From the NCBI GenBank assembly GCA_024275485.1, contig JAJRZA010000004.1, forward strand, positions 1 to 38,705: a DNA stretch of 38,705 nt, given 5' to 3'. How positions within the stretch are numbered: the stretch's first letter is position 1; every line of letters begins with the position of its first letter. Under the pieces are notes generated by a model that was not told where the DNA came from, searched no databases, and saw only the letters and a list, made by a program, of their open reading frames with translations. Origin of the DNA: Candidatus Krumholzibacteriota bacterium (GTDB lineage: Bacteria; Krumholzibacteriota; Krumholzibacteriia; LZORAL124-64-63). This document shows positions 1 through 8,831 of this stretch, piece after piece. Made by a program: the position numbers and the translations under genes.

Positions 1-2171
1 CGGAAGGTATCGGTGATGTCCTGGACTCCGGGGTAGGTGGCCAGTTCCGCCTTGAGTTGACGCCCGGCAGCCAGCAGGCCCTCGGTGTTCGGTGAGGACA
101 ACTGCACGTAGACGGGTTTGCCGCCGTGGAACAGGTCGGCGGAAAAGCTGAGAGCCACCGCGCCCGTGATGGGACCGCAGAGTTCACGCCATCTTTTGGC
201 CATATCAGGACTGGGGATGTTTCGCAATTCGGCAACCAGAAGCTCCGCATTTACCTCTATCAAATGCGCACCACCGGATGTGGAAACCTGGTTGCGTTCG
301 TTGGTTCGGGGCTGGGAGCCGATGGACGTCGATACATGCTTGACGATGGGATCGGCGCCTTCGGGTCGGCCCTGAGAAAATTCGGCAAGTGTTTGTTCCA
401 ATGATTCTTCCAACTGCGCAACAGCTTCCAGGGCATCGTCCATGGTGCTGCCCTGGGGCAAAGTCAGGGCGGCGATGAGGTTGTCCGCGTCGACCTTGGG
501 CATGAAGGTAAACTTGATGTGACCGCTGGCGAACCAACCCAGGGTAACAATCATGGTAGACAGTCCAACGGCAATGACCAGGGCACGGTGGGAAAGGGCA
601 TACTTGAGAGTGGGGCGATAGATGCTGTGCAAAACGGTTTGCACCAGCGTATCGAATTTGATTTTCATTCGACCGTACAAGAGGGGTTCACGGTTGGGAT
701 CTTTTTTGGCCAATTTGATCGTGCTCAGGTGAGCGGGCAAAATCAACAGGGATTCCACCAGGCTGAACACCAGGATGGCGATCACTACCACGGGAATGTT
801 TAACATGAATTTGCCCATGACGCCTCCGACAAAAGCCAGGGGCAGGAAGGCAACGATGGTGGTGAGTACGGCAAAGGTCACCGGGCCGCCCACTTCCAGG
901 GTTCCCAGCTTGGCGGCTTTCAACCTGCCGTATCCCATCTCACGGTGGGCGTAGACGTTTTCGCCCACCACGATGGCATCGTCCACCACCAACCCCAGTG
1001 AGACGATGAAGGCGAACATGGAGATCATGTTCAGCGAGACACCAAAGAACGGAAGAGCCCAGAAAGCTCCCAGGAAGGCAATAACCAAACCGACTGTCAC
1101 CCAAAGGGCGAGTCGGAATTCCAGGGAAATGGTCAGGGTCAAAAAGACGAGTATCAGGCCGAAGATACCGTTTTTGCCCAAAAGATTCATGCGGCCGCGG
1201 TAAATGGTGGATCGGTCGTGCCAGGTGGCCAGCTCAACTCCGGGAGGCATCTGGCTCTTCATGTTTTCAACATACTCTTTGGCCTTCGAGGTGACCGTCA
1301 GCACCCCTTGGTCTCCCGTACGAAAAACCGAGACGATAGCTGCGCGTTTACTGTCCAAAAAGCTGCCGGTTTCCAGGTCCTCGAAACCGTCCTTGATGGT
1401 GGCGATGCGGTCGAGGGTGACCTGGCCTCCGTCCAGGCTGGTGATCACCACGATTTGACCGAATTCCTCGCCGGTGTAAAGCTGTCCCTTGGTGCGCACC
1501 AGGATTTCGCCAACCTCGGTTTTGACGCTGCCGCCGGGCAGGTCCAGGCTACCTGTTTTTACGGCCTGGGTAACTTGTGACAGGGTCAATCCGTAGGCCT
1601 GCAGATTCTCCTCGCTCACCTCGATGGAGATTTCGTAGGGCCGGGTGCCCCCGATGGTGGCGTAGGTGATGTCCGGCAGGGCCAGCAAATCGTCCCGTAC
1701 TTTTTCGGCCAGGATTTTGAGGGTGGCCTCGGTGGCATCGCCGAATATAACCACGTCGATAGCCTGGTTTTTGCGTTCCATCTGGGAGATGATGGGTTTT
1801 TCGGTTTCTTCGGGGAAGGTGACGATGCGATCGACTTCCGCCTTGATATCGTCTAGGGCCTTGCGAACATCCACGCCACGGTTCAGTTCGACCATGATCA
1901 TGCCCATGCCCTCGCTGGCGGTGGAGGTGATTTTCTTGATGCCGTCCACGCCGTGGATCTGTTCTTCAACCCGCACACACACCGCTTCTTCCACTTCCGC
2001 CGGCGTGGCGCCCAAGTAGGGCACCTGAACGGTGATGATGTCCATGGTCAGTTCGGGGAAAACTTCCTGTTTGATGGACAACACACTGGCCAGCCCGGCC
2101 ACGGCGATGACCAGCATCAACAGGTTGGCCGCCACATGGTTGTCGGCGAACCAGCGAATCAGGCCGTTCAT
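1..2171 (-). CDS. RND efflux permease (AcrB/HAE1-type), C-terminus beyond left edge
   Basis: This is the inner-membrane proton-driven pump of a tripartite drug/solvent exporter. The reading frame starts at ATG 2169-2171 and stays open to base 3, giving about 723 residues of a family that is usually 1000-1050 long, so the C-terminal third lies outside the window. The N-terminus (MNGLIRWFADNHVAANLLM) is the typical first transmembrane helix of RND permeases. A long porter domain follows (residues about 35-330), then the membrane block with the diagnostic GLVVDDAIVVGENV motif, whose paired Asp397-Asp398 correspond to the proton-relay aspartates of AcrB. The start overlaps the stop of the adaptor gene (ATGA), so the two are translationally coupled. 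The substrate cannot be read from the sequence. I saw no frameshift in the part present. Confidence 0.93.
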   Translation of the reverse strand, partial: MNGLIRWFADNHVAANLLMLVIAVAGLASVLSIKQEVFPELTMDIITVQVPYLGATPAEVEEAVCVRVEEQIHGVDGIKKITSTASEGMGMIMVELNRGVDVRKALDDIKAEVDRIVTFPEETEKPIISQMERKNQAIDVVIFGDATEATLKILAEKVRDDLLALPDITYATIGGTRPYEISIEVSEENLQAYGLTLSQVTQAVKTGSLDLPGGSVKTEVGEILVRTKGQLYTGEEFGQIVVITSLDGGQVTLDRIATIKDGFEDLETGSFLDSKRAAIVSVFRTGDQGVLTVTSKAKEYVENMKSQMPPGVELATWHDRSTIYRGRMNLLGKNGIFGLILVFLTLTISLEFRLALWVTVGLVIAFLGAFWALPFFGVSLNMISMFAFIVSLGLVVDDAIVVGENVYAHREMGYGRLKAAKLGTLEVGGPVTFAVLTTIVAFLPLAFVGGVMGKFMLNIPVVVIAILVFSLVESLLILPAHLSTIKLAKKDPNREPLLYGRMKIKFDTLVQTVLHSIYRPTLKYALSHRALVIAVGLSTMIVTLGWFASGHIKFTFMPKVDADNLIAALTLPQGSTMDDALEAVAQLEESLEQTLAEFSQGRPEGADPIVKHVSTSIGSQPRTNERNQVSTSGGAHLIEVNAELLVAELRNIPSPDMAKRWRELCGPITGAVALSFSADLFHGGKPVYVQLSSPNTEGLLAAGRQLKAELATYPGVQDITDTF

Positions 2172-3367
2172 TCTTCACCGTCCTGTTCCACTTTGGCGGC
2201 GAGTTTTTCCCCTTCGATGCGCACCGGGAGCCCTTCGGTGACGTATTGCAAATTGCTGGTGCAAACGGTTTCACCGGCTTGGAGGCCGGAGCTGATCACC
2301 GCTTCGTCCACGCCGGCTCTCGCCACGGTGACCTTTCGCACGTTCACGGTCCGTTCAGATGTGATCACCCAAACCTTGCTGTCGGGACGCAGTGCAGTGC
2401 GGGGGATGACCACGGCATCGGCGGAGGGCGTTCCCCTGAATATCACCTGCACGAACATGCCTTCGACCAGAGGTGGACGCCGCCCCACCATCTCATAGGG
2501 TTTGGTGATCTCGACAACCACCGGGACCAGGCGACTGCGGCTGTCCACGGCGCCGCCCAGACGGACCGCGCGGCCTTCCCAATGATGTCGTGCACCGGCA
2601 AAATCGGCGTAGACGTCCACAACTGTTTCGGGGGCGTTGAGGCACCCGGAGTTTTCAATGGAGATCCAGGCCAAATCGTCGTCCGGCACGGAAATAGTGA
2701 CTTCGGCCACATCGGTGGCGTAGATGGTGCCGATGGCGTTGCCGGCTCGCAGGTATTGTCCGGCGTCCACATCCGCGGCTAGGATTCGACCATCGAAGGG
2801 AGCGTTGATGGTGCAACGACCGAGGTTCACTTCGGCCTGGTGCAATGCGGCCCGGGCAGCTTCCAGGTTGGCCTGGGCCAGTTTGAGCTGGGGTTCGTGC
2901 AGGACCAGGCTGGAGGGCTCGGGTTCATCTGGGGAGCGGCGCATGTTGTCCCACTCGCTGAGTGCAACCTGGGCTTCTTCTTCAGCCCGGGCCAGGTTGA
3001 ATTCCATTTGGGCCATGTCGGCATTGGCTTTGGCCACGGCCAGGGCATAATCGGTTTCGTCGACCCTCAGTAGGAGCTCACCTTCAGTGCAATAGCCACC
3101 GGGTTCAAAGATGGGGGATTTCTCCATCACTTCACCACTGACCTGGGGCACAATGTTCACCGAACGCTTGGCCTTGACGGAACCAAATCCCCGGACCCTG
3201 ACTTCGGAATCACCAGAGGAAATAGTGAACACCGTGACGACCGGCTGGGGAGCTCGCGGTGTTTGGCGTTCGGCTTTGGGTTTCATCTTGAACATGAAGA
3301 CGGTGGCCAGCACGGCCACCAGCACCAGGATTATGGGCAGGAAAACCTTGCCAAAGGAGGAATTCAT
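2168..3367 (-). CDS. RND periplasmic adaptor (membrane fusion protein)
   Basis: This 399-residue protein links the inner-membrane pump to the outer-membrane channel. It has one N-terminal anchor (residues about 8-26, IILVLVAVLATVFMF), then the split lipoyl/barrel-sandwich halves around an alpha-hairpin rich in Ala, Glu and Leu (about 110-185). The second lipoyl half carries the family signature INAPFDGRI followed by DAGQYLRAG. A beta-barrel region and membrane-proximal C-terminus follow. There is no lipobox, so it is anchored by a helix rather than by lipid. It overlaps the channel gene upstream by one base (TAATG) and the permease downstream by four (ATGA), which indicates one transcript and equal expression of the three parts. 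Confidence 0.93.
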   Translation of the reverse strand: MNSSFGKVFLPIILVLVAVLATVFMFKMKPKAERQTPRAPQPVVTVFTISSGDSEVRVRGFGSVKAKRSVNIVPQVSGEVMEKSPIFEPGGYCTEGELLLRVDETDYALAVAKANADMAQMEFNLARAEEEAQVALSEWDNMRRSPDEPEPSSLVLHEPQLKLAQANLEAARAALHQAEVNLGRCTINAPFDGRILAADVDAGQYLRAGNAIGTIYATDVAEVTISVPDDDLAWISIENSGCLNAPETVVDVYADFAGARHHWEGRAVRLGGAVDSRSRLVPVVVEITKPYEMVGRRPPLVEGMFVQVIFRGTPSADAVVIPRTALRPDSKVWVITSERTVNVRKVTVARAGVDEAVISSGLQAGETVCTSNLQYVTEGLPVRIEGEKLAAKVEQDGEE

Positions 3368-4851
3368 TATTTCTCGGCTCCTTGATTCCAGTCGGTTTTG
3401 AGGTCATCCCAGGGACCACCCAGGGCCAGGATCAAGTTGACCCGGGCAGTGCGGCGAAGTCGTTGGGTGGTCAGAAGTTGGCTCTCGGCGTTGTACAGCC
3501 GGCGCTGGGATTCCAATGCGACGAGGATGTTGTCCAGGCCGCGCATGTATCGGTCTTCGGCCAGATCCACCGATCGGCTGGCCCGATCGACCGATTCGAT
3601 CAAATATTGTTCCTGTTCCATCTGGAAATGGTCCTGGTCCAGAGCGTTCTCAACTTCGCTGAAAGCCTGCAGGATGGTACTGCGGTACTGGGCGGTCGAT
3701 TGCAGGACGCGGGCTTCGGCGGCCTTGATCTGGGCCTGGGTGGCACCACGGTTGATCAATGGCATGAATAGGTTGCCGGCCAGGGACCAGACGTTTGTGG
3801 GGGCGGTGAAGAGTTTGGACAACTCGGTGCTGCTGGTGCCCGCGCTGGCAGTCAGGCTGATGCGGGGATAGAGCGCGGCCTTGGCTTCGCCGACCCTCGC
3901 CATGGTGGAGTGCAATCGCATCTCGGCGGCGGCCAGGTCGGGCCGACGCTCCAGCAAGTCCGAAGGCAGTCCCGCAGGCACCACAGACAGGGGTTCGGGC
4001 ATGGTCACAAGGCTGAGGGTGCCGTCGGCCTTGTCCAGGTCGCTGGCGGTGATCAATCCTGACGGGTAGCGGCCAACCAATATTTCCAGACGCCGCCGGG
4101 CCTGGCCAAGACGCAGACGATTGGCAGGCCCCACCGCCTGGGCCGCGGCCAGATTCTGGCCGGCCAAATGCACATCCAGCGCCGTCACCAATCCGCGCTG
4201 GTAGCGGTTGCGAACCGCTACCAGGTTGTCGGTGAAACTGAGTACCGTGCCATCGCTCAACTCGACCTGCATTTGCAGCTCACGAATTTCCAGCCAGGTG
4301 CGCACCACATTGGCGATCAGGCTCTGAACCAGGGCCCGCCGGTCCTGTTCGCTGGCCAGCAATGTTGACAGGGCCGCTTCTTTGCCCCGGGCCAGGCGCC
4401 CCCACAGGTCGGCTTCGTAACGCAGGGTGGCGTTGGTGGAAAATGAATTGGTGTGGCTTGGTAAAAAGGGGGTATTATTGCTGCGGGAGAGTTTGTTGCG
4501 CGAGGTGTTGCCACCAACTTCCAGGGCTGGCCATTGGTTGGATTTTGCACCTCCGAGCAAGGCTTCGGCTTCGAGCACACGACCGGCGGCGACGGCCAGA
4601 TCGTTGTTGTGCACCAGGGCCTTTTCCACCAGGCTGTTCAGGGTGGTATCATTGAATGACTCCCACCAGCGCCAGTTATCCTGGGCCCCGGACTCACTGG
4701 AACTGTCCGGCAGGACGTCGGCCATTGTGGGTCGTGGAGTCCAGTCAGCGGGCACCTCGGTTTCCAGGTTCGGCCTGGCATAGTCGGGGCCCACGGCGCA
4801 ACCGGCCAGGAACATCAGGAGCAACGGGGTACCGCTCAGCCTCAGGGTCAT
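3367..4851 (-). CDS. Outer-membrane efflux lipoprotein, TolC/OprM (NodT) family
   Basis: This 494-residue outer-membrane channel completes the tripartite efflux pump. The lipoprotein signal peptide ends in FLAGC, with the acylated cysteine at residue 18, and is followed by the NodT-family start AVGPDYARP. Two tandem OEP repeats are visible; each has a long coiled-coil helix pair, for example residues about 180-250 and 390-460 (DLAEDRYMRGLDNILVALESQ is the conserved turn of the second repeat). The length is typical of OprM-like channels. It overlaps the TetR gene upstream by four bases (ATGA) and the adaptor downstream by one. The fusion of regulator and pump into one operon suggests autoregulation. 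Confidence 0.93.
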   Translation of the reverse strand: MTLRLSGTPLLLMFLAGCAVGPDYARPNLETEVPADWTPRPTMADVLPDSSSESGAQDNWRWWESFNDTTLNSLVEKALVHNNDLAVAAGRVLEAEALLGGAKSNQWPALEVGGNTSRNKLSRSNNTPFLPSHTNSFSTNATLRYEADLWGRLARGKEAALSTLLASEQDRRALVQSLIANVVRTWLEIRELQMQVELSDGTVLSFTDNLVAVRNRYQRGLVTALDVHLAGQNLAAAQAVGPANRLRLGQARRRLEILVGRYPSGLITASDLDKADGTLSLVTMPEPLSVVPAGLPSDLLERRPDLAAAEMRLHSTMARVGEAKAALYPRISLTASAGTSSTELSKLFTAPTNVWSLAGNLFMPLINRGATQAQIKAAEARVLQSTAQYRSTILQAFSEVENALDQDHFQMEQEQYLIESVDRASRSVDLAEDRYMRGLDNILVALESQRRLYNAESQLLTTQRLRRTARVNLILALGGPWDDLKTDWNQGAEK

Positions 4852-5543
4852 GGGGAAACCTCCGGATACAGAGAGTCGATGGCGGCAGTGGAGAAGGCGG
4901 TGATGTGATCGGTCACCTGGGCGATGTATTCATCCATCGATAGCCCGAGGGCGGGGAACATCCGAATCATCATCCGGATTTCTTCACTTCGGGCATCGAA
5001 GCCACTTTTTTTGTGCCAACGCATGATGAAATGATGGATTTGGCCGACGATGCTGGCCATGATCCAGTTGATTTGTTCCTGTTTCAGACCAGGCCGAACA
5101 TCCATCAAGGCCATGGAGTAGGCCCGAAAAACCGGCATGACCATCTCCTTGAAGAAGGTCTTGCTGCCGTGGTGCTTCTGGGATTGCATCTCCCTGGCCA
5201 CCAGAAGCATGAAAGAGCCTCCGCCTGGACTGGAGAGCGTGCTCTTGAGGTATTGCTCCACGAGAGTCTTGATCACCTGGGCGATGTCGGGTTTGTTGGC
5301 GGGATCGCTGAGGATGCCATCAAGAGCGTGCAACGTATTGTCCCGCTGGCCGACGAATCGTCGCACTATGACCTGCTGAAACAGGTTCTCCTTGCCCTGG
5401 AAGTGATAATTCACCGCAGCGACGTTGACGTCGGCTGCGGCGGCGAGCTCCCGGATGGAAACGTCGTCGAAGCCCTTGCTGGCAAACAGGGATTCGGCGG
5501 CGTCGAGCAATCTATCTTTGGTTTTATGTTTCTCTTCTGACAC
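4848..5543 (-). CDS. TetR-family transcriptional regulator (CecR/YbiH-like) of the efflux operon
   Basis: This 231-residue repressor has the usual TetR N-terminal helix-turn-helix at residues about 10-60. The recognition-helix segment reads VAAVNYHFQGKENLF, which is the pattern of the CecR (YbiH, DUF1956) branch. The C-terminal half is an all-helical ligand and dimer domain with no identifiable ligand. The start is GTG at 5541-5543, supported by AAAGGA seven bases upstream. It is the first gene of the operon and overlaps the channel gene, so it probably represses its own transcript together with the pump. An inverted repeat in the AT-rich leader (5616-5631) is a candidate operator. The specific inducer is unknown. 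Confidence 0.9.
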   Translation of the reverse strand: MSEEKHKTKDRLLDAAESLFASKGFDDVSIRELAAAADVNVAAVNYHFQGKENLFQQVIVRRFVGQRDNTLHALDGILSDPANKPDIAQVIKTLVEQYLKSTLSSPGGGSFMLLVAREMQSQKHHGSKTFFKEMVMPVFRAYSMALMDVRPGLKQEQINWIMASIVGQIHHFIMRWHKKSGFDARSEEIRMMIRMFPALGLSMDEYIAQVTDHITAFSTAAIDSLYPEVSP

Positions 5544-5615
5544 GGGGGCTTCCTTTCGGGGAAGCGGGGGCTTTAGTGAAACAGGTGATTGGAACTTTGG
5601 ATTTAAACATATATA

Positions 5616-5631
5616 TTAAACATTTGTTTGA
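5616..5631. promoter_or_regulatory. Candidate TetR operator / promoter region of the efflux operon
   Basis: The stretch 5600-5640 upstream of the TetR gene is far more AT-rich than its surroundings. It holds an inverted repeat with AAACA and TGTTT arms around TT at 5618-5629, extendable by two bases on each side with one mismatch. Its place about 75 bases before the TetR start and its symmetry fit an autoregulatory operator. This is inference from position and symmetry only. Confidence 0.35.
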
Positions 5632-5673
5632 ATTTTGCAAGGGTGGTTTTCTACTTGGAGGAATTGGGCCTCA

Positions 5674-5695
5674 AATGTTCCCGCCGGCGGGAACT
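5674..5695. repeat. Repeated 18-bp perfect palindrome, copy 1
   Basis: GTTCCCGCCGGCGGGAAC at 5677-5694 is a perfect palindrome that can fold as a 7-bp stem with a CCGG loop. The same 18 bases occur at 24133-24150. With flanks counted, 22 bases match between the two copies in opposite orientation. It lies between two genes, 20 bases after the end of the glycine-zipper gene. It lacks a following T-run on either strand, so it is not an obvious intrinsic terminator. Confidence 0.75.
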
Positions 5696-5714
5696 TTGAA
5701 CCTCATAAGTTCAA

Positions 5715-5963
5715 TTATCCGTTTTTGAACTGCACAACCAACATACCCAGTGCTGCCCCCAGTGCCAGGCCAATTGCCACACCGAATGCAGTGTTTCCCA
5801 TGGCGATACCCGTTGCGGCCCCGAGAATAACACCAGCCGCTGCACCCCGTATCATTCCCTGTCGAATCGCGGGTGAATCCCCTTTGCATTCCTTGAATTT
5901 CATGTTTTTGCCACCAATCAAATTTCTCAGACACCATCGGCTCAGGAAACCTGTGTTCCTCAT
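5715..5963 (-). CDS. Small glycine-zipper membrane protein
   Basis: This is an 82-residue hypothetical protein. The start at ATG 5961-5963 is chosen because GGAGGG lies five bases upstream; longer versions of the frame have no such site. After a basic N-terminus the protein has two hydrophobic, glycine-spaced segments (GAAAGVILGAATGIAMGN and FGVAIGLALGAALGMLVVQF). These match the glycine-zipper pattern of small proteins that pack helices in membranes. It ends in a short basic tail. No enzymatic motif is present. It follows the serpin and membrane-protein genes on the same strand, but a gap of about 150 bases leaves co-transcription open. Confidence 0.7.
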   Translation of the reverse strand: MRNTGFLSRWCLRNLIGGKNMKFKECKGDSPAIRQGMIRGAAAGVILGAATGIAMGNTAFGVAIGLALGAALGMLVVQFKNG

Positions 5964-6112
5964 GAACACCCTCCAGAGTACGCGTTGAGGATTTCTACCC
6001 AAGGCCGAACCAAAATATTCATGAGATTCCACCACAGGAGTTGATGGCTTCGGCAAGGTTCCCTAAAATAATCTCGGGCATGGAAAATCTTCTGATCCGG
6101 GCCAAAACCATC

Positions 6113-6646
6113 TCAAACCTTATCATACCCATGCCCTCGGGCCAGCAACACCGCTCCGATGGTCGCCGGAACGAGCAGAATCCAAAAGAAACTCTCCACA
6201 AACACGCCCGCCACAAAAGTCAGGGTCAGGATGCTGCCCAGCACAGCCATGCGCCATTCAAAATGCACCCCGGCCAACAGGCAGGTTACAGCCAAAAGCA
6301 AGAGAGCAACCAACCCGGCGGATCCAGGCATCAAATGGCCGAAGCGTTGCATCAAAAAAACAAGCAACAGGGCCACCACCAAAACCAGCCAGTGCAAGAG
6401 CTGCCGTTTGATATGACCACCGGCGGTGGCGTCATGCTCATGGGCAGTTTTCCAGGCCAAGGTAAGGCTGGCGCCGGCAAAAATCGGAGCCATGCAGAGC
6501 CAGTACCAGAGAGCGAACTTTTCTGAAAAATCCATCACGCCGATACCCAGGATGGAAAGAGCCACCAAGGCAATGAAAACAATTCGCCGCGTGCGAAACT
6601 GCCGTTGGGCTGGTGGGGTTGCCGACTGTTTGTATTGGTTGTCCAT
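6113..6646 (-). CDS. Multi-pass membrane protein of unknown function
   Basis: This 177-residue protein has a short cytoplasmic-looking basic N-terminus (QFRTRR) and then about six hydrophobic helices (for example residues 23-40, 46-64, 85-103, 109-125, 132-150, 153-170). I do not recognise the family, and no charged catalytic motif stands out. The start is well supported: GGAGG sits five bases before the ATG at 6644-6646. The 13 bases GGAGGATCCCATG are identical to those at the start of the serpin gene upstream. The serpin stop is about 50 bases before this start, so the two are probably co-transcribed. A structural or stress-related envelope role is possible but not shown. Confidence 0.75.
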   Translation of the reverse strand: MDNQYKQSATPPAQRQFRTRRIVFIALVALSILGIGVMDFSEKFALWYWLCMAPIFAGASLTLAWKTAHEHDATAGGHIKRQLLHWLVLVVALLLVFLMQRFGHLMPGSAGLVALLLLAVTCLLAGVHFEWRMAVLGSILTLTFVAGVFVESFFWILLVPATIGAVLLARGHGYDKV

Positions 6647-6696
6647 GGGATCCTCCGGTCGAATTGATAGAATTGTTTGTGACCGACAATATACTA

Positions 6697-7905
6697 TCAG
6701 GGCTGTTCAAATCGACCCATAAAAAGGATTGCCCCGGTATCCTTCTGACGAATCAGGAAGAGAAAGGGATGGTCGGCAATGAACATCGTAGGAGGAGAAG
6801 GCATGCTTGTTATGCCAATAACGATGCCGGTGGCGGCAGCGGCCTCGGTCCCCTGTTCGTCTACCATCAGGTAGCTTTTGTGCACCACGGAAGAAACGAA
6901 AAGGCCGGGTTCTACGGTCAGGCGTGAGAAATTCGCCCGGCCTTCTTCAAAAATCTCTCGCAAGCCCATCTTTTTAAGGGTGGCGTCAAGGTTTATGGTG
7001 TGGTCCAGGTCCAGTTTAGGCAACCAGACGTCCACTTCACGGGGGGTCATGGCATTGATGGCGGCCTGCAGTCCGGATGTGGTTAAGGCGGCAGTCACTT
7101 TGGGCAGCCCCTTATTGTCGTTGGGCATTACCACCAGAAATTCCAGTTCATCCCCTTGGTACGGCAGAGCCACCATGGCCCAATTGTCGTTGGCAAAAAA
7201 TGGCAGACGTTTTTTGAGTTTCATGGTGGGAATTTTCACCTGGGAGCCGTCTGCGGCATGAAACATTTCATCCCGGGTGCGATCCACCTTGAATGGGTTT
7301 TGCCATTGCCCGAGGAAATAGACGGCGTTGGTGAGCACCAGCCTGGTGTTGGTATTGATGGAGCCGGCGGGCAGCAGATCCTGGATTTTGTCGGCCGTAC
7401 GATCGGCGACCCAGGTGTTGATTTTTTGACGCTCTTTTTCGGGGGATGAGATGAAATTGCAGGCTTCGAATCCCCCGCCGAAACGGCTTTGGATTTCCGA
7501 CAAATAATCGGCTTTGAAAGGGAATTCTTTTTGACCCCAAAGCCGGTTGGCAACGTTCAGGGTAAAGGTTGAATCGCTGCCGGCGAGGCCGCCCAGCATT
7601 TGGGAAAAATCGGCCAAAACCTGATCCCTGTCTGGTCCCAGATGAAGCACGCTGGCAGTCTCTTTGGCCGTGGTTCCATCGGTCCCCGCCCAGGTCATGG
7701 CCAGGGCGGTGGAGATGCTGGCGGGGCTGAAGAAGAGGTTGCCGTTTTCGAGGGAAAGCTGCCGGTACAAAAGGAAAGCGAACTCATTGACCGCCGAGGC
7801 GGCAACGTCGGCTTGACCACTGGGAGCCGACTGCAATGGTTCTTTATGGTTGCAGCCAACCAGTAGCAACACAACCAATGGGATGATGGAAAACAACCGG
7901 CGCAT
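6697..7905 (-). CDS. Serpin (serine/cysteine protease inhibitor), lipoprotein
   Basis: This 402-residue serpin uses a conformational trap to inhibit proteases. The start at ATG 7903-7905 is preferred over an upstream codon at 7917 because GGAGG lies between them, five bases from the chosen ATG. A lipoprotein signal peptide ends in LLVGC (Cys18), so the inhibitor is expected on the cell surface or periplasmic face. The family's C-terminal signature is present as FIADHPFLFLI. The reactive-loop hinge is GTEAAAAT (residues 352-359), with small residues throughout, as expected for an inhibitory serpin. Counting from the hinge puts the scissile bond near Thr366-Ser367 or the next Met. The loop after it is about three residues longer than in alpha-1-antitrypsin. 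The target protease is unknown; hydrophobic P6-P2 residues suggest an elastase- or chymotrypsin-like enzyme. Confidence 0.95.
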   Translation of the reverse strand: MRRLFSIIPLVVLLLVGCNHKEPLQSAPSGQADVAASAVNEFAFLLYRQLSLENGNLFFSPASISTALAMTWAGTDGTTAKETASVLHLGPDRDQVLADFSQMLGGLAGSDSTFTLNVANRLWGQKEFPFKADYLSEIQSRFGGGFEACNFISSPEKERQKINTWVADRTADKIQDLLPAGSINTNTRLVLTNAVYFLGQWQNPFKVDRTRDEMFHAADGSQVKIPTMKLKKRLPFFANDNWAMVALPYQGDELEFLVVMPNDNKGLPKVTAALTTSGLQAAINAMTPREVDVWLPKLDLDHTINLDATLKKMGLREIFEEGRANFSRLTVEPGLFVSSVVHKSYLMVDEQGTEAAAATGIVIGITSMPSPPTMFIADHPFLFLIRQKDTGAILFMGRFEQP

Positions 7906-7971
7906 GGGATCCTCCATTAAAAAAGTTCGGTTTGAGCACAGGATGATAGCTTCCCCTGGCTGGTTTGTATA

Positions 7972-7983
7972 TCCTGATCAGGA
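7972..7983. promoter_or_regulatory. 12-bp perfect palindrome between divergent serpin and DUF2461 genes
   Basis: TCCTGATCAGGA is a perfect palindrome midway in the 116-base space between two divergent starts (7905 minus, 8022 plus). The position suits a regulator acting on either gene. I do not recognise the site. Confidence 0.3.
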
Positions 7984-8021
7984 CGCCCACGAGCACGAAC
8001 ACCAAATCCTGGAGGACCCTG

Positions 8022-8708
8022 TTGCCCGAGTCACACTTCAAGCCATCCATTTTCAAGTTCATGAAAGACCTGGCTGCCAACAACAACCGCGATTGGTTCA
8101 AGCAGAACAAGCCACGCTACGAGAACCAGCTGAAGGAACCGGCCCTCTGTTTCATCATGGATTTTGGTGCGCATTTGCACCGGATCAGTCCCCACTTCAG
8201 GGCCGACCCCAAAGGCCATGGCGGTTCCCTCTTTCGCATTTACCGGGATGTGCGGTTTTCCAAAAATAAAAGCCCCTACAAAACCCACACCGGTCTGCAT
8301 TTCCGTCATGAAGCGGGCAAGGATGCCTACACGCCCGGCTTCTATCTGCATCTTGAGCCGGGGAGTTGTTTTGTCGGAGTGGGTTTGTGGCGGCCCGACA
8401 ACCCCACATTGAAATTGATCAGGGACAAAATTGTCGCGGATCCGGGTCGATGGAAAGAGGCTGTGGGTGGTGCCGAGTTTCAGAAATTTTTCACCGTCAC
8501 CGGCAACAGCCTGAAAAGACCACCTCGCGGTTACGATGCCGAACATGAACTGATCGATGTTCTGAAATTGAAGGATTTCACCGCCCTGGCGCCATTGTCC
8601 CAAAAGCAGGTGACCGGTCCGGATTTTGTGGAAGAATTTTCTGATTATTGTCGTACAGGCGGAACGCTGGTGCAGTTCATTTGCGAGGCGCTGGATCAGC
8701 CCTTCTGA
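8022..8708 (+). CDS. DUF2461 (TIGR02453) family protein
   Basis: This is a member of the DUF2461 family, whose biochemical function is unknown. The protein begins with the family pattern of a short helix, then KFMKDLAANNNRDWFKQNKPRYE. The conserved central block LFRIYRDVRFSKNKSPYKTHTGLHF and the GFYLHLEPGSCFVGVGLWRPD strand pair follow. The start is placed at TTG 8022-8024 (228 residues), because GGAGG sits six bases upstream and the conserved domain begins right after it. An ATG at 7965 would add 19 residues with no ribosome site. The length agrees with the family (about 220). It converges on the 8832 gene across a terminator. Confidence 0.9.
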   Translation: MPESHFKPSIFKFMKDLAANNNRDWFKQNKPRYENQLKEPALCFIMDFGAHLHRISPHFRADPKGHGGSLFRIYRDVRFSKNKSPYKTHTGLHFRHEAGKDAYTPGFYLHLEPGSCFVGVGLWRPDNPTLKLIRDKIVADPGRWKEAVGGAEFQKFFTVTGNSLKRPPRGYDAEHELIDVLKLKDFTALAPLSQKQVTGPDFVEEFSDYCRTGGTLVQFICEALDQPF

Positions 8709-8747
8709 TGGGGTAGACCAGCCCAAGAGAAAATTAACTAGTTGATG

Positions 8748-8779
8748 AAAAAACCCGGGAAGCCTAAGCCTCCCGGGTT
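8748..8779 (-). terminator. Intrinsic terminator of the 8832-10772 gene
   Basis: The arms at 8752-8763 and 8768-8779 pair over 12 positions with one mismatch around a four-base loop. On the minus strand the hairpin is followed at once by six Ts (8748-8753 read as A on the plus strand, partly shared with the stem foot). On the plus strand no T-run follows, so it mainly serves the minus-strand gene. Confidence 0.85.
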
Positions 8780-8831
8780 CCATTCGCGCTCTCCGTGTTC
8801 CGGCGGGCCGAAACCCGCCGATAAACGCGAA

